A DNA stretch of 64,000 nt from contig NZ_KB905902.1 in NCBI RefSeq assembly GCF_000381085.1, positions 112,308 through 176,307 on the forward strand. Direction: 5' to 3'. Source of the DNA: Thiomicrorhabdus arctica DSM 13458 (GTDB lineage Bacteria > Pseudomonadota > Gammaproteobacteria > Thiomicrospirales > Thiomicrospiraceae). Shown one piece after another: positions 39,489-47,592 of this stretch (the first letter of the stretch is position 1; each line of letters begins with the position of its first letter). The notes below the pieces were generated by a model. It did not search any database, was not told the origin of the DNA, and saw only the letters and a program-made list of their open reading frames with translations. The position numbers and the translations under genes are program-made.

Positions 39489-39686
39489 TTAGTTTGAAGA
39501 ATAGAGACCTTTGTACGAGTCAGGGACGTGAGAAAAATTAGATAAAATTTTACTGATTAAGGGGGGAAATGAAGTTAATAGCTAGCTATTGACAAGTTTT
39601 TCAACGAAAAGCAGTGATATTTTAGCCATTTTTATCCGTTTATGATTTCGTGCAATGGTCTCAGATAGCTTTAAAAGGTTTTCACA

Positions 39687-41408
39687 ATGAATATGAGATC
39701 GTTTTGGTGGTTAGCGCTGGCGTTTACGCTAACGTGGATGTGGCTTGAATGGACACAGTTTACTGCGCTTAAAGTAGAGTCCACTGCGGCAGCCAGTGCT
39801 GTACATGAGGTGCCTGTTGCAAATAGTACGACAGCTGCGAGCGCAGCTGTTTCGGCAGCGGCTAATGCAAACACCGGTGCCGCAGATGTGCCAGGTGCAA
39901 ATGCCGGTAGCGTCAGTCATAGCGCGGTGCCGATATTGCAAAACGATATCTCTCAAGGTCAACGTATTACGGTGAAAACCGATACATTGGATCTGGTTAT
40001 TGACACGGTCGGTGGTGATATTCGTGTGGCGAACTTATTGCAATACGGTGCGTCAGCAGATCATTCTCAGCCTTATCAGTTAATGAGTGACTCTGGGCCT
40101 TTGATCTATATGGCTCAAAACGGGATTGCCACCCAAGCAGATGCCGCTTTACCCGCACCCACCCATAAGACGGTTTATCAGTCATCTCAGTCATACTATA
40201 AAATGACTGGAGATACCTTGACGGTGCCGCTAACTTGGTCACAAGATGGTATCACAGTGACCAAATCTTATACCTTTACAAAGGGTAAGTATCTGGTTGC
40301 TGTAAATTATAAAGTTGAAAACACAACGGACAAGGCCTGGTCAGGAAGTCTTTACTCTCAGTTAGTACGCAATGCGTTTAATCCTGATGATAACTTCATG
40401 ATGTACACCTACACGGGGCCTGTACTTTATGATGGTAATGCAGAGGATAAATACGTTAAGCATAAGTTTACGGATTTAGATACCCAAGCGATTTCGGGTA
40501 AAGCCGTAACGGGTGGCTGGGCGGCCATGATCCAGCAGTACTTTTTAACGGCATTGATTCCAAGTCAAAATGCACAGAACAGCTATTATGCAAAACCCTT
40601 AACCGAAGGTCGATATGCGGTTGGCGTGGTGGAGCCTATGGTTGAGGTCGCGCCAGGTCAATCAGGTCTATTAAGCTCAAGTATCTATATGGGCCCTTTG
40701 AAGCAAGATCTTTTGTCTGATATTGCGCCGGGCCTTGAGCGTACCATCGATTACGGTATCTTAACCATTATTGCAGAGCCGCTTTTCTGGTTGCTTGAAC
40801 ATATTCACAGCGTGGTGGGTAACTGGGGTCTGGCCATTATCCTGTTAACCGTTTTGATAAAATTATTGTTCTATAAGTTATCAGAAGCGGGCTACCGTTC
40901 TATGGCACGCTTGAAGAAGTTTCAGCCTAAGCTGAAGCAACTAAAAGAGAACTATGGTGACGATAAAGTGCTCTTCCAACAGAAGATGATGAAACTGTAT
41001 AAAGAGGAGAAGATTAATCCGCTGGGTGGCTGTTTGCCCATCTTCATTCAGATGCCGGTCTTTATCTCACTTTATTGGGTCTTGTTATACTCAGTGGAGA
41101 TGCGCCAAGCGCCATTTATGCTCTGGATAGATGATCTATCTGCACAAGATCCATATTTCATCTTACCGGTGATTATGGGGATTACCATGTTCATTCAGCA
41201 GAAGCTAAACCCTTCAGCGATGATGGACCCTATGCAGCAAAAAGTGATGAAATTATTACCGTTTATTTTCACCATCTTCTTCTTATGGTTCCCTGCCGGA
41301 TTGGTTCTATACTGGGTCGTCAACAATATGCTATCCGTTGCTCAGCAGTGGTATATCACGAAGAAGATTGAAGCGGGCGATGATACACCTGAAAAAAGTA
41401 AAGCGTAA
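39687..41408 (+). CDS. yidC: Membrane protein insertase YidC
   Basis: 573 aa. One N-terminal helix (about 4-20), an Ala/Thr-rich linker (about 35-80), a large periplasmic domain (about 90-340) and a C-terminal five-helix Oxa1 domain (about 360-550) with NPLGGCLPIFIQMPVFISLYWVL. Typical of Gram-negative YidC. It inserts and folds inner-membrane proteins alone or with Sec. The linker is unusually Ala-rich. The 108-aa gene follows after 11 nt. A palindrome copy lies inside the gene (40331-40340; Lys-Ala-Trp). Confidence 0.97.
   Translation: MNMRSFWWLALAFTLTWMWLEWTQFTALKVESTAAASAVHEVPVANSTTAASAAVSAAANANTGAADVPGANAGSVSHSAVPILQNDISQGQRITVKTDTLDLVIDTVGGDIRVANLLQYGASADHSQPYQLMSDSGPLIYMAQNGIATQADAALPAPTHKTVYQSSQSYYKMTGDTLTVPLTWSQDGITVTKSYTFTKGKYLVAVNYKVENTTDKAWSGSLYSQLVRNAFNPDDNFMMYTYTGPVLYDGNAEDKYVKHKFTDLDTQAISGKAVTGGWAAMIQQYFLTALIPSQNAQNSYYAKPLTEGRYAVGVVEPMVEVAPGQSGLLSSSIYMGPLKQDLLSDIAPGLERTIDYGILTIIAEPLFWLLEHIHSVVGNWGLAIILLTVLIKLLFYKLSEAGYRSMARLKKFQPKLKQLKENYGDDKVLFQQKMMKLYKEEKINPLGGCLPIFIQMPVFISLYWVLLYSVEMRQAPFMLWIDDLSAQDPYFILPVIMGITMFIQQKLNPSAMMDPMQQKVMKLLPFIFTIFFLWFPAGLVLYWVVNNMLSVAQQWYITKKIEAGDDTPEKSKA
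40331..40340. repeat. Dispersed palindrome, one-mismatch copy, in yidC
   Basis: CAAGGCCTGG followed by TCA; in the yidC frame it codes for Lys-Ala-Trp within the periplasmic domain. Confidence 0.65.
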
Positions 41409-41419
41409 GGAATAATAGC

Positions 41420-41746
41420 ATGCAGTTAACTTATCAAAAATTAGGGCAAGATCACCCAATGTTCGGTAAAGTAGAGTTTTTGGTAGCAGATGGGATGAAG
41501 CCAATCTGCTATAAAACTAAAGACGGCTATATTCCTTTAGAGGCGGCATCACCTGGTGCCGCTTTAATCGCAGCCAAGGCTGAGGTGGTCACTAAACCAC
41601 TTTATATCTTGTCTTTTAAAGTCAATGGTGAAGCTGAAGAGATGAGCTTTACGTCCAAGAAGACTCTGGATAGAACCCTTGAACTTTATGGACAGAAAGC
41701 GTTTATCACCGATTTGAAAACCACCACTTATAAAACCGTGGTCTAA
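41420..41746 (+). CDS. Unknown 108-aa protein between yidC and mnmE
   Basis: AAGGA lies 8 nt before the ATG, 11 nt after yidC, so it is probably cotranscribed. The protein is soluble, beta-rich, with no signal peptide or recognised motif. Sequence runs such as LVADGMKPICYKTKDGYIPLEAA and ALIAAKAEVVTKPLYILSF alternate hydrophobic and polar residues. No similar gene is known to me at this position. A terminator follows at 41763. I do not assign a function. Confidence 0.75.
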   Translation: MQLTYQKLGQDHPMFGKVEFLVADGMKPICYKTKDGYIPLEAASPGAALIAAKAEVVTKPLYILSFKVNGEAEEMSFTSKKTLDRTLELYGQKAFITDLKTTTYKTVV

Positions 41747-41762
41747 CCCAAATCACCTTTTG

Positions 41763-41789
41763 AAAAACGCCCTTTAATGGGCGTTTTTT
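41763..41789 (+). terminator. Intrinsic terminator before mnmE
   Basis: A GC-rich stem ACGCCC/GGGCGT with flanking A and T runs (loop TTTAAT), then TTTTTT. It ends the rpmH-to-108-aa unit. Confidence 0.88.
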
Positions 41790-41831
41790 GTTTATACCTT
41801 TGCATTCATTCTTTCTTAAGCGAGACTCAAA

Positions 41832-43193
41832 ATGGAATACGACAATATAGATACCATTGCAGCCATTGCCACCGCCCCAGGTAGAGGAGGGGTTGGCATT
41901 GTAAGGGTCTCGGGCAAAAAAGTAGTGGAGATAACCGAAGCCGTCTTAGGACAACTGCCCAAACCACGTTATGCCGTTTATGGTGATTTTCTGGGTAAAG
42001 AAGGTGAGGTATTAGACAAAGGCATCGCTTTATATTTCCCTAACCCCCACTCTTTTACCGGTGAGGATGTCTTAGAGCTACAAGCGCACGGTGGCTCCGT
42101 CGTTTTGCAATGGTTATTGGATCGCGTGGTTGAGCTCGGCGCACGGTTAGCCGAGCCGGGTGAATTTTCCAAACAAGCCTTTATGAACGACAAACTTGAT
42201 TTAGCGCAAGCCGAGGCCATAGCAGATCTTATCGACTCTTCATCGGAACAAGCCGCACGTTCTGCCTTACGTTCGTTACAGGGAGAGTTTTCACGTGAGG
42301 TTAATGCCTTGGTCGAGGCCACTATTCGGTTGCGTATCTATGTCGAAGCGGCCATTGATTTTCCGGAAGAAGAGATCGATTTCCTCTCGGACGGAAAAGT
42401 CGCAAGCGATCTACAGGGCATTTTAGATAGATTGCACTCTGTTTTTGCTTCGGCCAAACAGGGTGCTTTACTACGTGAAGGTATGTCGGTGGTGATTTTA
42501 GGACGTCCCAATGCGGGTAAATCCAGTTTACTGAATGCGTTGTCAGGTAGAGAGAGTGCGATTGTCACCGATATTGCCGGTACCACACGTGACATTGTCA
42601 AAGAAGAAATTAATATTGACGGCATGCCATTACATATCTTAGATACCGCGGGTGTGCGCGAAGCGACCGATCAAGTCGAACAAATCGGTATTGAACGCGC
42701 TTGGCAAGCTTTAGACAGTGCTGATCGCGTATTGGTGATGCTGCAAGCGGGTGAAGCAATTCATGCTGAAGACCAAATTATCCTCGATAGACTACCCGCC
42801 CATATCCCCGTCACCTTGATTCGCAATAAAATTGATTTAATCAATCATGCACCGATGGTGGAGATTGAGTCAGAAACTCAACGTACCGTCGTGTGGATGT
42901 CGGCTAAACAGGCATTAGGTCTTGAGTTATTAAGAAACCACCTCAAAACCGAGATGGGCTATAAGCAAACGGGCGAAGGAGTCTTTATGGCACGTAAACG
43001 CCATTTGGATGCATTAGAGTTAGCCTTGTCTTGGACCTTAAATGGTCAGCAACAGCTAGAAGGTTTTGCGGCAGGTGAATTGCTGGCGGAAGATTTACGC
43101 TTGGCGCAGCAAGCCTTATCTGAAATCACAGGTCGTTTCACTTCAGATGACTTATTAGGCCGTATCTTTACCTCTTTTTGCATTGGTAAATAA
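41832..43193 (+). CDS. mnmE: tRNA modification GTPase MnmE
   Basis: 453 aa. The N-terminal domain binds 5-formyl-THF ([18 protein letters not shown]); the G domain in the middle has P-loop [14 protein letters not shown] (about 226-239), [12 protein letters not shown] and NKID. The C-terminal CIGK motif is complete. With MnmG it modifies the wobble uridine of several tRNAs (cmnm5U34). It stands after its own terminator. A near-perfect 22-bp palindrome lies just after its stop. Confidence 0.97.
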   Translation: MEYDNIDTIAAIATAPGRGGVGIVRVSGKKVVEITEAVLGQLPKPRYAVYGDFLGKEGEVLDKGIALYFPNPHSFTGEDVLELQAHGGSVVLQWLLDRVVELGARLAEPGEFSKQAFMNDKLDLAQAEAIADLIDSSSEQAARSALRSLQGEFSREVNALVEATIRLRIYVEAAIDFPEEEIDFLSDGKVASDLQGILDRLHSVFASAKQGALLREGMSVVILGRPNAGKSSLLNALSGRESAIVTDIAGTTRDIVKEEINIDGMPLHILDTAGVREATDQVEQIGIERAWQALDSADRVLVMLQAGEAIHAEDQIILDRLPAHIPVTLIRNKIDLINHAPMVEIESETQRTVVWMSAKQALGLELLRNHLKTEMGYKQTGEGVFMARKRHLDALELALSWTLNGQQQLEGFAAGELLAEDLRLAQQALSEITGRFTSDDLLGRIFTSFCIGK

Positions 43194-43202
43194 TCTTATC
43201 CC

Positions 43203-43224
43203 AAGCGACCAGGCCTGGTCGCTT
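43203..43224. repeat. Dispersed palindrome, exact core in a 22-bp perfect palindrome
   Basis: The core at 43209-43218 is extended by AAGCGA on the left and TCGCTT on the right, so the element is perfectly palindromic over 22 bp. It begins 10 nt after mnmE and could also form a hairpin in its 3' end. Confidence 0.85.
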
Positions 43225-43404
43225 ATTGCATAAATCGAAGACCCCAATCCTCAGATAACTTCTAATAAAGCACTAGCTGTTAAGCAGCTTAGTTAAAAAG
43301 GGTTATGCGCTCAGTTTTGAGATGGATTCTAACTTAATTTTTGATGCAAAGTTGTGCTAATTAAATAGGTATTACTCATAATTATAAGCCGTTATTAATG
43401 CATA

Positions 43405-43432
43405 TTGACTCTACGATTATGTAGGGTATTCT
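43405..43432 (+). promoter_or_regulatory. Candidate promoter of the binding-protein/c-di-GMP operon
   Basis: TTGACT (43405-43410) and TATTCT (43427-43432) are 16 nt apart. CTAC...GTAG (43411-43424) forms a dyad in the spacer, where a repressor would act. Confidence 0.5.
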
Positions 43433-43470
43433 GGTGTCTATGCTAGATTTTATGTTTTGGGATTACTTTG

Positions 43471-44289
43471 GTGAATAAAAAAAAATTGGGTATAAAAGCG
43501 CTTGGTTTTACTTTATGTCTTATATGGTTGCCTGCGAAAGCCGCGACAGATTTTTATATGGGAGGCTCAGGAACGGATTTAGGCACCATGCAACAGATTG
43601 GTCTGGCCTTTTCGAAACGCTACCCAGATGTGACGGTAAAAATATTCCCTTCCTTGGGGAGTAGTGGTGGCATTAAGGCCTTAGGCGCCTCTAGGTTAGA
43701 TATCGCTCTGACCTCACGAGACTTAAAGCCCAAAGAAAAGCGACCTAATATTCAATCCAAATTATATGCTTACACCCCTTTCATATTTGTCGCTACGCCT
43801 GATTATGCAAGGCAAAATGTTTCGCTCATCAATCTGAAAAATATTTACGATGCTTCATCTCCTTACTGGCCGGACGGCCGAGCGGCTCGAATTGTACTGC
43901 GACCCTCTAGTGATTCTGATATTAAAGTTTTGAAAAACTCCATAGAGGGTTTCGCCAACGTGCTGCAAAAAGCCTATCAAAGAAAGGGTAAAATTATTGC
44001 TTTTACCGATCAAGAAGCCGCTGATTATGCGGAACGCATGTCTGGTGCTGTAACAACCAGCAGCTTAAGTTTGATCAAAGCTGAAAAGAGGAATTTGATG
44101 CCGTTGATGATTGAGGGCATTGAACCCAGTGTGGAGAATTTGAAAAGTGGACGTTATAAATTCAAAAAATCGCTTTATTTCGTCTTTTCTACTAATCCAT
44201 CTGAGCATGTAAAACACTTTATAGAGTTCATGAAATCAGATACTGCCCAGAGAATTTTATTGGAAACTGGGCATTTATCGGTACAATAA
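43471..44289 (+). CDS. PstS-like periplasmic binding protein
   Basis: 272 aa from a GTG at 43471 (a TTG is one codon upstream), with a signal peptide of about 23 residues ending at KA/AT. The family pattern GSSGGIKALGASRLDIALTSRDLK (about 67-90) resembles the phosphate-binding fold of PstS; the last helix also fits. No pstCAB genes are near. Instead, 27 nt downstream is a GGDEF-EAL membrane protein, so the binding protein probably senses a ligand and passes the signal to that enzyme. The ligand could be phosphate or another oxyanion. Confidence 0.8.
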   Translation: MNKKKLGIKALGFTLCLIWLPAKAATDFYMGGSGTDLGTMQQIGLAFSKRYPDVTVKIFPSLGSSGGIKALGASRLDIALTSRDLKPKEKRPNIQSKLYAYTPFIFVATPDYARQNVSLINLKNIYDASSPYWPDGRAARIVLRPSSDSDIKVLKNSIEGFANVLQKAYQRKGKIIAFTDQEAADYAERMSGAVTTSSLSLIKAEKRNLMPLMIEGIEPSVENLKSGRYKFKKSLYFVFSTNPSEHVKHFIEFMKSDTAQRILLETGHLSVQ

Positions 44290-44316
44290 ACGAGGCATGA
44301 AATTAAGGTAAATACA

Positions 44317-46227
44317 TTGCAAGAGATCCTGCGTTTAAAAAGAATTACGTCGCTGACCGCCTATTCCGTATCGGCGGTTATATTGTTTGTCATTCCCGCT
44401 ATCTATTTTATTACAGCCTTTAATCAAAAAGTTGAATGGTTAACTTATATGGTGGAGTCACTTTCGAGTCGACTCTCTGAGTTGATTTATACTGCACCTG
44501 AATCTTGGCAGTATAGAAGCCATAATATCGAATACATTTTAAATCATACTGCATACCATTCAACCCCCCTCTATTATCAGGTTCAAGATAGTTCGGGTGC
44601 AGAAGTGCTCCAAACAACGGTCATCCAGAGTCATTCATGGTTATACAGTGTCAGTGCTGAATTAAGCGATGGTATCAATGCCGTCGGCACATTATCCATC
44701 TCCTTTGATTTGGTCCCGCTCATTATGCAAACACTCTTGGTGGCATTAGTGGCGTTAATCGCGGCCAGTGCTCTTTATTATGTGTTACGTATGTTACCGT
44801 TTGCACACTTAGAAAAGGCCATGCTGCAACTGTCCGATTCACGCAAATTGCTCAGAGAAGAGGTCGAAGCCAAAAAACTTGCATTAAATGCACAGCAACT
44901 TATTAGTGAACAAATGGAGTATCAATCGCTGCATGACTCACTTACAAAGTTGCCTAATCGTAAGTTGTTTAATCAGAAGGTGAGGGCGTTATTGCATTAT
45001 GACCAACGCTCTAAAGCACAGCGTTTTTGCGTTATGTTGCTTGATTTGGATCGCTTTAAAGAGATCAATGATTCACTTGGACATCAGTTGGGGGATTTGG
45101 TGCTTATCGAGTTAGCAAATCGTTTAACCGAAGTCTTGCCGGAAGCCGAATTAATTGCCCGGCTAGGAGGGGATGAGTATGCCATCTTAACCCGACGTTG
45201 TGATGCAGGGTGTTTGAATGATCAGCTCGAACGTATTTTTAGTGCGTTGAAATTCCATTTCAACCTTGAGGGCTTTCATTTGTCGGTTGATGCTAGTGTT
45301 GGGGTGTCTTGTTATCCTAAGCACGGCTCAACCCGAGAAAAGTTGGTTCGGCATGCAGATATCGCTATGTACCATGCGAAGACGCATGGCTTAAGTTGGT
45401 CAATCTATGAACAAAAATTTGATGTCAGTACCCCTGATCGTCTCAGATTAGTGTCCGACTTACGTTTTGCGTTAGAAAACCAGCAGTTGACTTTACATTA
45501 CCAGCCAAAATTATGTCTAAAAACCCATAAAATAGTCTCAATGGAGGCGTTAGCGCGTTGGCAACATCCAGAGTTTGGCATGATCGCGCCGGATGTATTT
45601 ATTCCGATGGCAGAACAGAGTAACTTAATTAACTCTTTGACAACTTGGTTAATAGAGACGGCATTAAAACAACTCAAAGAGTGGCACGGCACTTACAGTG
45701 AATCGATGTCAATGGCGGTAAATATTTCCGCTAAAAATTTACAAGATGCAACCCTCTCTACAGGGTTGATACAAAAATTAACAGAATATGATATTGCCCC
45801 TGAATTTTTAACGTTAGAAATTACAGAAACGATGATGATGCAAGACCCAGAGCAGTCACGCCTGGTCATTCAGGGGTTAAGTGATTTAGGGATTAAAATT
45901 GCAATTGATGATTTTGGCACAGGCTATTCTTCTCTCTCTTATTTGAAACGTCTTGCAGTGGATCAAGTGAAGATTGATCGTTCGTTTACGATGAATATGC
46001 TGACGGAACCAGATGATAAAATCATTGTCGAATCTACCATTAATCTTGCGCATAGTTTAGGAATGGAAGTGGTTGCGGAAGGGATTGAGGTCGCTGAGGT
46101 AATCACCTTGTTACAAGCGCTAGGGTGTGAATATGGACAGGGTTATTATATCTGCAGGCCTATGAAGGGTGATTCAATATTTGATTGGCTCCAACAATTT
46201 GATCTACAAGAGAACCCATCACCCTGA
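44317..46227 (+). CDS. Membrane GGDEF-EAL protein (c-di-GMP turnover)
   Basis: 636 aa from a TTG start, 27 nt after the binding-protein gene. Two membrane helices (about 15-33 and 138-160) flank a periplasmic domain of about 105 residues. A coiled coil (about 165-205) leads to GGDEF (RLGGDEYAIL, DLDRFKEINDSLGHQ), then EAL (about 385-625): MEALARWQHP, DDFGTGYSSLSYLKRLAVDQVKID and EGIE are all present, so both activities look possible. It is likely the partner of the PstS-like protein. The direction of turnover cannot be read from sequence. Confidence 0.9.
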   Translation: MQEILRLKRITSLTAYSVSAVILFVIPAIYFITAFNQKVEWLTYMVESLSSRLSELIYTAPESWQYRSHNIEYILNHTAYHSTPLYYQVQDSSGAEVLQTTVIQSHSWLYSVSAELSDGINAVGTLSISFDLVPLIMQTLLVALVALIAASALYYVLRMLPFAHLEKAMLQLSDSRKLLREEVEAKKLALNAQQLISEQMEYQSLHDSLTKLPNRKLFNQKVRALLHYDQRSKAQRFCVMLLDLDRFKEINDSLGHQLGDLVLIELANRLTEVLPEAELIARLGGDEYAILTRRCDAGCLNDQLERIFSALKFHFNLEGFHLSVDASVGVSCYPKHGSTREKLVRHADIAMYHAKTHGLSWSIYEQKFDVSTPDRLRLVSDLRFALENQQLTLHYQPKLCLKTHKIVSMEALARWQHPEFGMIAPDVFIPMAEQSNLINSLTTWLIETALKQLKEWHGTYSESMSMAVNISAKNLQDATLSTGLIQKLTEYDIAPEFLTLEITETMMMQDPEQSRLVIQGLSDLGIKIAIDDFGTGYSSLSYLKRLAVDQVKIDRSFTMNMLTEPDDKIIVESTINLAHSLGMEVVAEGIEVAEVITLLQALGCEYGQGYYICRPMKGDSIFDWLQQFDLQENPSP

Positions 46228-46233
46228 TTCAGT

Positions 46234-46461
46234 GTGGCTTTACAACAAAATGAATTCTGTCAAGAGTTGAACCTATTGATGGACTTCCCAAAACCTCTTC
46301 ATGATTCTTTAGCTAAACATAGTTCAAATAAGTGTCAATCAGCTTGTCTGGATTTCTATCTCTCAAATAAAAGTGACCAGGCCTGGTTCGCTTCAAAACC
46401 TTTAATCGTCGCTAAAGAGTTTGATATTTTAGAACTTGCTTATATACTTCAAGCTTATTGA
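46234..46461 (+). CDS. Hypothetical 75-aa protein, third gene of the module (uncertain)
   Basis: GTG start 6 nt after the GGDEF-EAL stop. 75 aa, no motif, signal or helix recognised; Ser/Leu/Gln-rich. The palindrome core falls within it and codes for Asp-Gln-Ala-Trp (SDQAWFAS). It is short and its start codon is weak, so it may not be a real gene; the position alone supports it. Confidence 0.4.
   Translation: MALQQNEFCQELNLLMDFPKPLHDSLAKHSSNKCQSACLDFYLSNKSDQAWFASKPLIVAKEFDILELAYILQAY
46377..46386. repeat. Dispersed palindrome, exact core copy
   Basis: Exact CCAGGCCTGG with TGA before it and TTCGC after it, inside the 75-codon ORF. Confidence 0.8.
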
Positions 46462-46494
46462 AGAGTGTTCATTTAAAGAAACAAGGGGTGAGGT

Positions 46495-47592
46495 ATGAGG
46501 CTAGATCAGTTGTTAGCAGGAGTAATTCTCCTGAGCGTACTCCTAACAGGGTGTGAAAAAACGCCTACTGAATCCTCGTCTATTGTGCCGATTGTCAAAA
46601 CAATGGTCTTATCCACGGCCGAGCAACAACAGCAATGGCAATTAACCGGCACGATAACGGCACGCTATTTATCTGAATTGGCCTTTCAAGTGAATGGTAA
46701 AGTCATTCAAAGAGAGATTAATCTTGGTGATACCATCACCAAGAATCAAGTGCTCTATCGTTTGGAGCCACGCGACTTTGAATTGACACGTCATGTCGCG
46801 ATGACGAATGTAAAGTCGACTCAATCAGATATAGCATTCGCTATATCTGAACTCTCCCGGCTCAAAAAACTCATTAAACGACACTTAACCTCTCAGCAAG
46901 CGGTTGATCAGGCCGAAAATCAGGTGACCGTGTTAGAGGCAAAATTAAGTACACTACGTTTACAAGTTCAACAAGCGCAAAACCAATTGAATTACACCGT
47001 TTTAAAGTCACCAGGCCTGGGTAAGGTATTAAGCATTCAAACAGAAGTCGGTGAAGTGGTCGCAGCCGGTCAACCGGTTGCCAAAATTGCATTGACAGGG
47101 CATCGTGAAGTGAGTGTGCAGATTCCAGAGAGTCGTCTGCAGAATGTGCCTGAAAAAGCAGAGGTCAGTGTGTCAGGTTCAACGCAACCATTCACGGCAA
47201 CGTTAAGAGAGTTGGCGCTGGAAGCTGATCCGCTGAGTCGTACTTGGGAGGCTCGATACACATTGCACTCTATTGTTGAAGATGCCACGATGAAAACTTC
47301 ATCGGGAATTGACGATTTAAGTTTGGGGCAGACGGCCAAACTTACCTTTTCTGAGTTATCTAATTTAGTCAAAGTGCCAAACAGCGCACTGTATGAGCAG
47401 GGCGATTTTGTCTCTGTCTGGATCGTCAAGCAAGGTAAAGTTTATAGAAAAGCCGTTAAAGTGAGTTCTTTATCCGAATCTTTCGCTTGGATAAGTGCCG
47501 TGGACGGTGATTTTAGCAAGGTGAAAAGCATTGTTACGTTAGGCGTGCACCTTTTGAGTGAAGGACAGCGGGTACGGGAGTCAGCAGAATGA
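46495..47592 (+). CDS. RND efflux periplasmic adaptor lipoprotein
   Basis: 365 aa, membrane-fusion (HlyD/AcrA) type. The signal peptide has a lipobox LLTGC at about 20 residues. A biotinyl-lipoyl half-motif (VNGKVIQREINLGDTITKNQVLYRL), a coiled-coil hairpin (about 95-165, rich in Gln, Leu, Ala) and a barrel domain follow. It links the inner-membrane pump to an outer-membrane channel. It overlaps the RND gene by 4 nt. The palindrome inside (47011-47020) codes for SPGLGK at a position where a DG pair is usual. Confidence 0.9.
   Translation: MRLDQLLAGVILLSVLLTGCEKTPTESSSIVPIVKTMVLSTAEQQQQWQLTGTITARYLSELAFQVNGKVIQREINLGDTITKNQVLYRLEPRDFELTRHVAMTNVKSTQSDIAFAISELSRLKKLIKRHLTSQQAVDQAENQVTVLEAKLSTLRLQVQQAQNQLNYTVLKSPGLGKVLSIQTEVGEVVAAGQPVAKIALTGHREVSVQIPESRLQNVPEKAEVSVSGSTQPFTATLRELALEADPLSRTWEARYTLHSIVEDATMKTSSGIDDLSLGQTAKLTFSELSNLVKVPNSALYEQGDFVSVWIVKQGKVYRKAVKVSSLSESFAWISAVDGDFSKVKSIVTLGVHLLSEGQRVRESAE
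47011..47020. repeat. Dispersed palindrome, exact core copy, in CDS
   Basis: Exact CCAGGCCTGG inside the RND adaptor gene, coding for Pro-Gly-Leu. Confidence 0.8.
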
